Source: Corallococcus coralloides DSM 2259
GTDB taxonomy: Bacteria > Myxococcota > Myxococcia > Myxococcales > Myxococcaceae
DNA length: 64,000 nucleotides
Assembly: GCF_000255295.1 (NCBI RefSeq)
Contig: NC_017030.1
Span: 2,604,001 to 2,668,000 of the forward strand
Direction: 5' to 3'
Below the pieces are notes generated by a model. It made no database searches, was not told the origin of the DNA, and saw nothing but the letters and a program-made list of their open reading frames with translations. Below are positions 42,903-50,037 of this stretch, piece by piece (the stretch's first letter is position 1; the number at the start of each line of letters is the position of its first letter). A program made the translations under genes and the position numbers.

Positions 42903-45139
42903 TGGCGACCAAGCAAGAGGCAGTCGAAGCGAAGCAGGGCTTGAGCTACGACGTCACGAACGGCGTCGCGGTCATCACCGTGGACCAGCCGGGCGCGCCG
43001 GTGAACACGCTGTCTCCGGAAGTGGGCACCGCGTTCTCGGATCTGCTCGTGCAGGCGGAGCGGGACCCGGAGGTGAAGGCCGTCGTCTTCATCTCCGGCA
43101 AGAAGGACAACTTCGTCGCCGGCGCGAACATCGACTTCCTGCAGACCCTGAAGACGCCCGCGGACGTGGAGGCCATCAGCCGCGGCGCGCACGAGCAGTT
43201 CGACCGGCTGGAGTCCTTCTCCAAGCCGGTGGTCGCGGCCATCCACGGCGCGTGCCTGGGCGGCGGCCTGGAGTGGGTGCTCGCGTGCCACTACCGCATC
43301 GTCACGGACAGCCCCAAGTCGGTGGTGGGCCTGCCGGAGACGCAGCTGGGCCTCATCCCCGGCGCTGGCGGCACGCAGCGGCTGCCCGCGCTGATTGGCG
43401 CGGAGGCCGCGCTGGACCTCATCCTCACCGGCAAGAACGTCAAGCCGTCCAAGGCGAAGAAGCTGGGCATCGTGGATGAAGTCGTGCCGGTGCCCATGCT
43501 CAAGGACATCGCCCTCAAGCGCGCGGTGGAGCTGGCGGCGGGCACGCTCAAGGTGGAGCGCTCGCACCAGGGCTTCAAGGCCGTGGCCCAGAGCGGCAAG
43601 AAGAAGGGCATCGCCGGCATCTTCCAGGGGCTCATCAACAAGGACCTGTGGAAGGAAGCGGCGCTGGAGGACAACCCGCTCGGCCGCAAGGTGATGTTCG
43701 ACCAGGCGAAGAAGCAGCTCCTGAAGAAGACGCGCGGCAAGTACCCCGCGCAGGAGAAGGCGCTGCAGGTCATCCGTGTGGGCCTGGAGTCCGGCCGCAA
43801 GGCGGGCCTGGACGCGGAGGCGAAGGCCTTTGGCGAGCTGGTGTTCACGGACGTGTCGCGGCGCCTGGTCGAAATCTTCTTCGCCACCACGGCGCTGAAG
43901 AAGGAGAACGGCACCGCCAACCCCAACCTGAAGCCGCGCGAGGTGAAGAAGGTGGGCGTGCTGGGCGGCGGCCTCATGGGCGGCGGCATCGCCTACGTGG
44001 CCGGCGTGCTCCAGGGCGTGCCCGTGCGCGTGAAGGACCGGGACGACGCGGGCGCGGGCCGCGCGCTCAAGCAGGTGCAGACGGTGCTGGATGAGCGCGT
44101 GAAGCGCCGCTCGCTCACCCGGCTGGAGTCCAACGCGAAGCTGTCCAACATCACCGCGGGCACGGACTACAGCGGCTTCAAGTCGGTGGACCTGGTGATT
44201 GAAGCGGTGTTCGAGGACCTGAAGCTCAAGCACCAGGTCATCGCGGAGGTGGAGGCCGTCACCGGCGAGAACACCATCTTCGCGTCCAACACCTCCAGCC
44301 TGCCCATTGGCGAGCTGGCGAAGGGCAGCAAGCGCCCCTCGCAGGTGATTGGCATGCACTACTTCAGCCCGGTCCACAAAATGCCGCTGCTGGAGATCAT
44401 CACGCACCCGGGCACCGCGGAGTGGGTGACGGCCACCTGCGTGGACGTGGGCAAGAAGCAGGGCAAGACGGTCATCGTCGTCAACGACGGGCCGGGCTTC
44501 TACACGTCGCGCATCCTCGCGCCGTACATGAACGAGGCCGCGTACCTGCTGGCGGAAGGCGCGGACATCGTCCAGCTGGACAAGGCGCTGGTGGACTTCG
44601 GCTTCCCGGTGGGGCCCATCACGCTGTTGGACGAGGTGGGCATCGACGTGGCCCAGAAGGTGGGGCCCATCATGGAGGCCGCGTTCGGCAAGCGCATGGC
44701 GGCGCCCAAGGCGCTGGAGGGCGTGGTGTCCGACGGCCGCCTGGGCCGCAAGACGAACAAGGGCTTCTACCTGTACGAGAACGGGAAGAAGAAGGAGGTG
44801 GACCCGCAGGTCTACCTGCTCCTGCCGCACGGCAAGGACCGCAAGTCCCTGGAGGCCTCGGAGATGGCCGAGCGCGTCGCGCTGCAGATGGTGAACGAGG
44901 CCATCCGCTGCCTGGGGGAGGGGATCCTGCGCAACGCGCGCGACGGCGACGTGGGCGCCATCTTCGGCCTGGGCTTCCCGCCGTTCCTGGGCGGCCCGTT
45001 CCGGTACGCGGACGCCCTGGGCCCGGCCAACCTGCTGCGCAAGCTGGAGCACTACCAGGACAAGTACGGCGAGCGCTTCACGCCCGCGCCGCTGCTGGTG
45101 GAGAAGGTGCGCGCCGGCAAGGGCTTCTACGAGTCCTGA
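42902..45139 (+). CDS. fadJ: Multifunctional fatty acid oxidation complex alpha subunit
   Basis: This 745-residue protein has a crotonase domain (GKKDNFVAGANIDFL, IHGACLGGGLEWVLACHYRI; both acidic-residue blocks GLPETQLGLIPGAGGTQRLP present) and a 3-hydroxyacyl-CoA dehydrogenase domain whose NAD motif GVLGGGLMGGGIAYVAG begins near residue 350. HYFSPVHKMPLLEII and the C-terminal repeat complete it. It starts in the TGATG of the fadI stop, so translation is coupled. The pair is a second, complete beta-oxidation complex besides the one at 2636-6063. Confidence 0.94.
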   Translation: MATKQEAVEAKQGLSYDVTNGVAVITVDQPGAPVNTLSPEVGTAFSDLLVQAERDPEVKAVVFISGKKDNFVAGANIDFLQTLKTPADVEAISRGAHEQFDRLESFSKPVVAAIHGACLGGGLEWVLACHYRIVTDSPKSVVGLPETQLGLIPGAGGTQRLPALIGAEAALDLILTGKNVKPSKAKKLGIVDEVVPVPMLKDIALKRAVELAAGTLKVERSHQGFKAVAQSGKKKGIAGIFQGLINKDLWKEAALEDNPLGRKVMFDQAKKQLLKKTRGKYPAQEKALQVIRVGLESGRKAGLDAEAKAFGELVFTDVSRRLVEIFFATTALKKENGTANPNLKPREVKKVGVLGGGLMGGGIAYVAGVLQGVPVRVKDRDDAGAGRALKQVQTVLDERVKRRSLTRLESNAKLSNITAGTDYSGFKSVDLVIEAVFEDLKLKHQVIAEVEAVTGENTIFASNTSSLPIGELAKGSKRPSQVIGMHYFSPVHKMPLLEIITHPGTAEWVTATCVDVGKKQGKTVIVVNDGPGFYTSRILAPYMNEAAYLLAEGADIVQLDKALVDFGFPVGPITLLDEVGIDVAQKVGPIMEAAFGKRMAAPKALEGVVSDGRLGRKTNKGFYLYENGKKKEVDPQVYLLLPHGKDRKSLEASEMAERVALQMVNEAIRCLGEGILRNARDGDVGAIFGLGFPPFLGGPFRYADALGPANLLRKLEHYQDKYGERFTPAPLLVEKVRAGKGFYES

Positions 45140-45171
45140 GCGCGTGACGCACCGGGCGGTGAGGGGACCTC

Positions 45172-45191
45172 AAACGGTTCTCTCCCCGTTT
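45172..45191 (+). terminator. Candidate terminator hairpin after fadJ
   Basis: AAACGG (45172-45177) and CCGTTT (45186-45191) form a six-base stem with an eight-base loop, 32 bases after the stop codon. The stem is short and there is no long T run, so the call is tentative. Confidence 0.4.
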
Positions 45192-45234
45192 CCGGGCCTG
45201 ACTTGACGCGAGGGGCGGTTCTGGACCAAGGGGC

Positions 45235-46374
45235 ATGACCCACATGGTCCGTTCCGCTCCTCGTGTTGTTCTGACCGCCGGGCTCGCCGCCCTGGTGGTG
45301 TGCACCGCGCTGGTAACGGTGTCCGCGATTGCGTTCCCGCAGGGCTACAGCCCCGCGCGGCTGACGTGGCCGGGTGCCCCCATCCTCCTGGGCTGGACGC
45401 ACTTCGACGCCGGTTGGTACGCGCAGATCGCGCAGGTGGGTTACAGCTACCTGCCCGGCCAGCAGTGTTCGGTGGCGTTCTTCCCGCTGTACCCGTTGGT
45501 GCTGCGCGGCCTGGGCCTGTTGCAGGTGGACACGTTCCTCGCGGGCGTGGTCGTCACCATGCTGTGCGGTCTGGGCGCGCTGTACGTCTTCACGCTGTGG
45601 GCGCGCACGCGGGCGGATGAAGAGGCGGCGAGGAACGCGGGGCTCTTGCTGGCGTTCTATCCGTTCGCGTTCTTCCTCTATGGGGCCATGTATTCGGACG
45701 CGCTGTTCCTGTTGCTCATCATCGGGGCGTTCCTGCTGCTGGAGCGGGGGCAGCTGGGGTGGGCGGTGCTGCTCGCGGCGGTGGCCACGGCGGCGCGGCC
45801 GGTGGCGCCCGCGCTGGTGGTGGGCCTGCTGGCGCGGCGGCTGGAGTGGAAGCACGAGCGCGGCCTGAAGTGGAGCCTGATGGACCTGCTGCCGGTGTTC
45901 GCGGCGGCGGGCTTCGTGCTGTACGTGCTCTATCAGTGGAAGGCGTTCGGCGAGCCGTTCGCGTTCGTGAAGGTGCAGTCCGCGCCGGGGTGGGACCAGA
46001 AGCCGGGCTGGCGCACGTGGGCGAAGCTGCGCTGGTTCCAGGGCTTCAGCCGGGAGATGTCGCTGTCGGACGCCTTCCGGCTGGTGGGGCACGCGGCCGT
46101 CACGGTGGGGGCGCTCGCGCTGTTGTGGCCCACGGCGAAGCGGCTGGGGTGGGGCTATGGCGTGTACACGCTGGCCATCGTGGGATTGCCCGCCCTGTCC
46201 AGCAAGGACTTCATGGGCATGGGGCGCTACCTGCTGGCCGCCTTCCCGCTGTTCCTCACGCTGGCGCTGCTGCTCAAGGAACGGCCGCGCATGAGGTGGG
46301 GCGTGCTCGCGACCAGCGCGTGCGTGATGCTGGCGCTGGCGGCGGCGTTCGGAGCAGCGGAGTACGTGTCATGA
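45235..46374 (+). CDS. PIG-V-like mannosyltransferase, multispanning
   Basis: This 379-residue protein has about eight to ten hydrophobic segments. The motifs HFDAGWYAQIAQVGY, FFPLYPLVLR and SSKDFMGMGRYLLAAFP match the PIG-V / GT-C mannosyltransferase family, including the acidic residue in the first lumenal/periplasmic loop. It would transfer a sugar from a polyprenyl-phosphate donor on the outer face of the inner membrane. A second in-frame ATG lies at 45244. A GT2 enzyme of the polyprenyl-phosphate type sits at 47994-48791, which would make such a donor. Confidence 0.8.
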   Translation: MTHMVRSAPRVVLTAGLAALVVCTALVTVSAIAFPQGYSPARLTWPGAPILLGWTHFDAGWYAQIAQVGYSYLPGQQCSVAFFPLYPLVLRGLGLLQVDTFLAGVVVTMLCGLGALYVFTLWARTRADEEAARNAGLLLAFYPFAFFLYGAMYSDALFLLLIIGAFLLLERGQLGWAVLLAAVATAARPVAPALVVGLLARRLEWKHERGLKWSLMDLLPVFAAAGFVLYVLYQWKAFGEPFAFVKVQSAPGWDQKPGWRTWAKLRWFQGFSREMSLSDAFRLVGHAAVTVGALALLWPTAKRLGWGYGVYTLAIVGLPALSSKDFMGMGRYLLAAFPLFLTLALLLKERPRMRWGVLATSACVMLALAAAFGAAEYVS

Positions 46375-46420
46375 GCGGACGGATGGGACGAGCAGCGGAC
46401 CCGAGCGTGGAGGCCGCGTC

Positions 46421-47080
46421 ATGAGCGGGCTCATGTCCCAGGCGCTGGAGCTCTACGCGCACCTGCCCGCGAGCGAGCGCTTCCACGTGCACGCGCGGGC
46501 GTCGTCGGCCCCGCTGCTCGCGGTGGCGTCGCGGCTGCCATCAGGGACGGTGGCGGACATCGGCTGTGGCCACGGCCTGCTGTCCGCGGTGATGGCGCTC
46601 GCGGTGCCAGAGCGCCGGGTGCTCGGAGTGGACCTGGATGAGCGCAAGGTGCACTGGGCGAAGCAGGCCCTGTCGGGGCTGCCCAACGTGACGCTGGAGG
46701 TGGGCTCCGTGGAAGCGCTCGCGAGGACCCAGCCGAACACGCTCGACGCGGTGGTGGTCTGCGACGTGCTGTACCTGCTGCCCGATGAGCGGTGGCCCGG
46801 CTTCCTCCAGTCCGTGCGCGGCCTGCTCAAGCCCGGAGGCCGCTTCCTCCTGAAGGAGGTGGAGGGCGACCGCTCCTGGAAGCACGCCAAGGCGCTCGCG
46901 CAGGAGTGGGTGATGGTGTCGCTCCTGGGGCGCACCAAGGCCAGCGGCGGCATGGTCCTCAAGCCGCGAGTCGACGGCGTGCGGCTGCTGCGCGATGCGG
47001 GCTTTGAAGTCCGTGAAGTGGTGGGCCTGGGCGAGGGCTACACCACGCCGCACCTGCTCTACGACGCCGAGGCCCGCTGA
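46421..47080 (+). CDS. SAM-dependent class I methyltransferase
   Basis: This 219-residue protein has the SAM-binding motif VADIGCGHGLLSAV (residues about 43-56), the acidic end of beta-2 in LGVDLDERKVHW, and the C-terminal beta-strand CDVLYLLPDERW. The substrate is unknown. A GGAGG site is seven bases before the ATG. It ends 32 bases before the palindromic repeat that separates it from the converging ChbG-type gene. Confidence 0.8.
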   Translation: MSGLMSQALELYAHLPASERFHVHARASSAPLLAVASRLPSGTVADIGCGHGLLSAVMALAVPERRVLGVDLDERKVHWAKQALSGLPNVTLEVGSVEALARTQPNTLDAVVVCDVLYLLPDERWPGFLQSVRGLLKPGGRFLLKEVEGDRSWKHAKALAQEWVMVSLLGRTKASGGMVLKPRVDGVRLLRDAGFEVREVVGLGEGYTTPHLLYDAEAR

Positions 47081-47112
47081 AGAAGCCCACGCGTGCGTGG
47101 CGGGCCACCTCC

Positions 47113-47139
47113 AAACCTGTCCGACTGTCGGACAGGTTT
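47113..47139. repeat. 27-bp perfect palindromic repeat, intergenic copy
   Basis: It is identical to the copy at 24248-24274 in all 27 bases. It lies in the 69-bp gap between two converging genes, where a 13-bp stem followed by TTT would make a good bidirectional terminator. Confidence 0.9.
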
Positions 47140-47149
47140 CCACGGCCTG

Positions 47150-47986
47150 TCAGCCCAGCTCGCCGTAGTTCGCGAGCGTGATGCCCCGCTCCACGAGCTT
47201 CGCCTTCACCCGGGGACTGGTGAGCGCGGCCAGCTCCGCCTCCCAGCCATAGGTCCACGCCGGATCCTCCGGCACCCGCGGAGCCCCCTCGCCGGGGTGA
47301 CACCCCAGCTCGAAGTCCCCCGCCGGCAGCGAGTCCAGCACCGCCAGCAACGCGGGCTCATCCAGCCGGCCCGCCTCGAACACGCCGCCCGCGCTCACCC
47401 GCCGCACGCCCGGCCGGGCCCGGGGCGCCGTGCGCGCGAGCACCGCCAGCACCGTCGTCTTCAACGCCGGCCCGGGAGCCCGCAGCCACGACGCACGCGG
47501 CAGTGCATCCGGCCACCGCAGGGGCAGGCCCTCGCGCGCGGCGATGCCCTCCACCACCGACCGCACCCCCGGCAGCAGGTGCAGGTGCTGGTGCCCGTCC
47601 AGGTGGTCCACCTTCGCGCCCAGCTCCCGCGCGCGGGCGAGCTGCGCGGACAGCTCCCGCTCCAGCTCCTCGTGCCGCACCCGCCCCGTCATCCACGCCT
47701 TCGCGAACTCCGCCCAGTTGCCCATGAGCCGCCCGCCCGGGGCCACCGTCCGCACGGCCTCCGAGGGCGCTGCGCAGGGAAGCCGCGTGGACAGCGCCAG
47801 GTGCACGCCCACCGGCAGCCCCTGCGCGTTCGCCCGGCCCACGGCCTCCGCCGCGCAAGGGCCCGTGGCCAGCAGCGTCGCGCTGGTCACGATGCCCTCG
47901 CGGTGTGCCTTGAGGATGCCCGCGTCCAGCGACGGGTGCAGGCCCAGGTCGTCCGCGTTGACGATGAGGCGGGTGCGCGACGCCAT
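47150..47986 (-). CDS. ChbG/HpnK-family carbohydrate deacetylase
   Basis: This 278-residue protein has the metal-binding NADDLG near the N-terminus, HLDGHQHLHLLPG (His residues typical of the YdjC fold) and GCHPGEG. The family deacetylates N-acetylated sugars such as chitooligosaccharides or hopanoid-linked sugars. It follows the GT2 stop by seven bases on the same strand, so the two are co-transcribed, which suggests the deacetylase acts on a lipid-linked sugar that the GT2 makes. The substrate is inferred. Confidence 0.88.
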   Translation of the reverse strand: MASRTRLIVNADDLGLHPSLDAGILKAHREGIVTSATLLATGPCAAEAVGRANAQGLPVGVHLALSTRLPCAAPSEAVRTVAPGGRLMGNWAEFAKAWMTGRVRHEELERELSAQLARARELGAKVDHLDGHQHLHLLPGVRSVVEGIAAREGLPLRWPDALPRASWLRAPGPALKTTVLAVLARTAPRARPGVRRVSAGGVFEAGRLDEPALLAVLDSLPAGDFELGCHPGEGAPRVPEDPAWTYGWEAELAALTSPRVKAKLVERGITLANYGELG

Positions 47987-47993
47987 GGCCGTC

Positions 47994-48791
47994 CTACCCG
48001 CGCCCCGCCTGGCCCGGCACCGAACGCAGGGGCTGCACCGACGGCGGCAGGCGCACCGGTTTGACTGGCGGCGACGGCGAGCGCGTCTCCGGGTACAGCG
48101 CCACCAGCTCCTTCACCATCTTCATGATGACGGACGGGGACGCCAGCGTGGAGACGCCGCGCGTGCGCGGGAAGTAGTCCACGCCCATCTGGAACACGCG
48201 GAAGCCCTTGCGGATGGCCTTCACCACCAGCTCCGCGTCGATGAACGAGCCCTGGCTCCGGAGCTCCATCGACTCCAGCACCTGCCGGCGCATCAGCTTG
48301 AAGCTGAAGTTCACGTCCTTGATCTGGATGTCGAACAGCGCCCGGATGAGCAGGTTGTAGACGAACGAGTACACGATGCGCTTGGCGCCCTCGCTCGTGC
48401 GGTCGAACCGGAAGGCGCAGATCATGTCCGCCTCCAGGTAGTCCATCAGGTGCAGCGCCCGCTCCAGCTCGCGCATGTCCCACGGCAGGTCGATGTCCGA
48501 GTACAGCACCAGGTCCTTCGTGCTCGCCGCCAGCCCCGTGCGCATCGCCCCGCCCAGCTTCAGGTTCACGGGGTGGGTGATGACCCTCAGCTGAGGCACC
48601 TTCGCCGCCAGCGCGTCGCAGACCTCCTGGGTCCGGTCCGTGGAGGCGTCATTGACGACGATGATTTCGAAGTCGTCGGTGAGCTTCGGTAGCACTTCCA
48701 GTGCGCGGCTCACCGCGCGCTCCACGTAGTCCTCTTCGTTCCAGGCGGGGAAGAAGAGGCTGATGCTCGGGTACTTGGCCACGGTCGTCAT
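47994..48791 (-). CDS. Glycosyltransferase family 2, polyprenyl-phosphate sugar synthase-like
   Basis: This 265-residue GT2 enzyme has SLFFPAWNEEDYVERAV at the start, VVNDASTDRT, YSDIDLPWDMRELERAL with the DxD-type acidic residues, and FIDAELVVKAIRKGF. It lacks the C-terminal membrane domain of larger members, as in dolichyl/undecaprenyl-phosphate mannose synthases. It would supply a lipid-linked sugar. An inverted repeat lies three bases upstream of its start. Confidence 0.88.
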   Translation of the reverse strand: MTTVAKYPSISLFFPAWNEEDYVERAVSRALEVLPKLTDDFEIIVVNDASTDRTQEVCDALAAKVPQLRVITHPVNLKLGGAMRTGLAASTKDLVLYSDIDLPWDMRELERALHLMDYLEADMICAFRFDRTSEGAKRIVYSFVYNLLIRALFDIQIKDVNFSFKLMRRQVLESMELRSQGSFIDAELVVKAIRKGFRVFQMGVDYFPRTRGVSTLASPSVIMKMVKELVALYPETRSPSPPVKPVRLPPSVQPLRSVPGQAGRG

Positions 48792-48794
48792 GTC

Positions 48795-48825
48795 GCGCGC
48801 GTTCCGTCAGGAAGGAAACGCGCGC
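48795..48825. promoter_or_regulatory. Inverted repeat upstream of the GT2 gene
   Basis: GCGCGCGTT (48795-48803) and AACGCGCGC (48817-48825) are perfect 9-bp arms, three bases from the GT2 start codon. It may be an operator or a 5'-leader hairpin that covers the ribosome site. Confidence 0.4.
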
Positions 48826-48859
48826 TCGCTAGCAGAGGGCCTCCTCGCTGGCAAACCCC

Positions 48860-48889
48860 TTGGCCCTTCTCGCGGGAAACCCTTATAGT
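48860..48889 (+). promoter_or_regulatory. Candidate promoter of the GGDEF gene
   Basis: TTGGCC (48860-48865) and TATAGT (48884-48889) are 18 bases apart, and the -10 box matches five of six bases. It is 31 bases upstream of the GTG. Confidence 0.45.
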
Positions 48890-48919
48890 ACCGCGTAGCC
48901 ATCATTTTATGGGGACACG

Positions 48920-49870
48920 GTGAAAACCCAGCCCTACACGCTTCTGGTCGTGGACGATTCGCAGGCACTGCTGCCTCAGTTGGTGCGCACGCTCGGCCCG
49001 GAGGACTTCGCGCTCCGTGTAGCCCGGTCCGGGCCGGAGGCGCTGGGGCTGACCCAGGAGGTAGACGGCGTCCTGCTCTGCTCCGGCGGCCCCGACGAGG
49101 CGCAGGCCCAAAGCCTCCTGGAGGCCCTCACCCCACCTCAACCCGCGCCCCGACCCGCCGTGGTGGTCCTTGCACCTCCACAGGACCGCGCCCTGCACCT
49201 GGCCGCGCTGCGCCGGGGGGCTGAGGTAATTCTGACCCCCTGGGACGACGAAGAGCTGCGTTTGAGGCTCTTCCGGAGCCTGGAAACGCACTCACGGTTG
49301 AGGTCGCTTCACTCCCAGGTAGAGGAGCTGCGGCGGCTGGCGGTGACGGACGGGCTGACCCAGGTGCACAACCACCGCTACTTCCAGGAGCGCCTGCGCG
49401 AGGAGTTCCGCCGCTCGCAGCGCTACGACGAGAGCCTGTCGCTCATCCTGGTGGACCTGGACCACTTCAAGAACATCAACGACGCCCACGGCCACGGGGC
49501 AGGGGACCGCGTCCTGCGGGAGGTGGCGGCCTCCCTCCAGCACAGCGTGCGTGAGACGGACCTGGTGGCCCGCTATGGGGGAGAGGAATTCGCCATCCTC
49601 CTGCCCTGCACCCACCTGCCCGGCGCCCTCACCGTGGCGGAGCGAATCCGCAAGGGAATCAACGAGTTGCACGCGGGCCCGGAGGGTGCCCTGCGCGTCA
49701 CCGCGTCCCTGGGCGTCTCCAGCTTCCCGCACCGCGCCATCCTCGCGCCGGAGCAGCTGCTGCTCACCGCCGACGAGGCCCTCTACCGGGCCAAGCGGGA
49801 GGGTCGCGACCGCATCTGTCTCCACCCTCCCGCGCCCCTGTTCTCCGCGCCGCCCTCCCGGGCTGGCTGA
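48920..49870 (+). CDS. GGDEF protein (diguanylate cyclase) with degenerate receiver domain
   Basis: This 316-residue protein has a receiver-like domain (residues about 5-125), with acidic pocket D12/D13, but the usual phosphoacceptor position holds C54 (DGVLLCSGG). The GGDEF domain has RYGGEEF and the inhibitory RxxD site in RETDLVARYGGEEF, five residues upstream, so product inhibition is expected. It would make cyclic di-GMP from two GTP. The start is a GTG. It is regulated otherwise than by Asp phosphorylation, or not at all by phosphorylation. Confidence 0.88.
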   Translation: MKTQPYTLLVVDDSQALLPQLVRTLGPEDFALRVARSGPEALGLTQEVDGVLLCSGGPDEAQAQSLLEALTPPQPAPRPAVVVLAPPQDRALHLAALRRGAEVILTPWDDEELRLRLFRSLETHSRLRSLHSQVEELRRLAVTDGLTQVHNHRYFQERLREEFRRSQRYDESLSLILVDLDHFKNINDAHGHGAGDRVLREVAASLQHSVRETDLVARYGGEEFAILLPCTHLPGALTVAERIRKGINELHAGPEGALRVTASLGVSSFPHRAILAPEQLLLTADEALYRAKREGRDRICLHPPAPLFSAPPSRAG

Positions 49871-49876
49871 CCCAGA

Positions 49877-49906
49877 GGGTCAAACACCCTGAGTCGTGTT
49901 TGACCC
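49877..49906. promoter_or_regulatory. Inverted repeat: terminator or upstream activator site
   Basis: GGGTCAAACAC (49877-49887) and GTGTTTGACCC (49896-49906) are perfect 11-bp arms with an 8-base loop, six bases after the GGDEF stop. The position, about 95-123 bp upstream of the sigma-54 element, also fits an NtrC-type enhancer. Another IR (CCCTTTTT/AAAAAGGG, 49939-49966) lies closer. Confidence 0.5.
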
Positions 49907-49999
49907 CAATGGGTCCCATGGGTCTACAATGACCTTGCCCCTTTTTGTCATGTCACTGAAAAAGGGCGTGATTGCCGGGGTTTATCCAAATCTCCGGTT

Positions 50000-50015
50000 T
50001 GGCAAGGCCATTGCA
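50000..50015 (+). promoter_or_regulatory. Sigma-54-type (-24/-12) promoter of the kinase-regulator operon
   Basis: TGGCAAGGCCATTGCA contains the -24 GG (50001-50002) and -12 GC (50013-50014) with the exact 10-base spacing between, matching consensus TGGCAC-N5-TTGCA except for one base. It implies a transcript start near 50026, 12 bases before the chosen ATG at 50038. Confidence 0.65.
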
Positions 50016-50037
50016 AATGTCGAACTCCGGAAAGTCC

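Noticed and set aside
42476-45052. Minus-strand frame of 858 codons over fadIJ
   Set aside because: Antisense shadow with Leu/His/Arg-rich composition and no domain.
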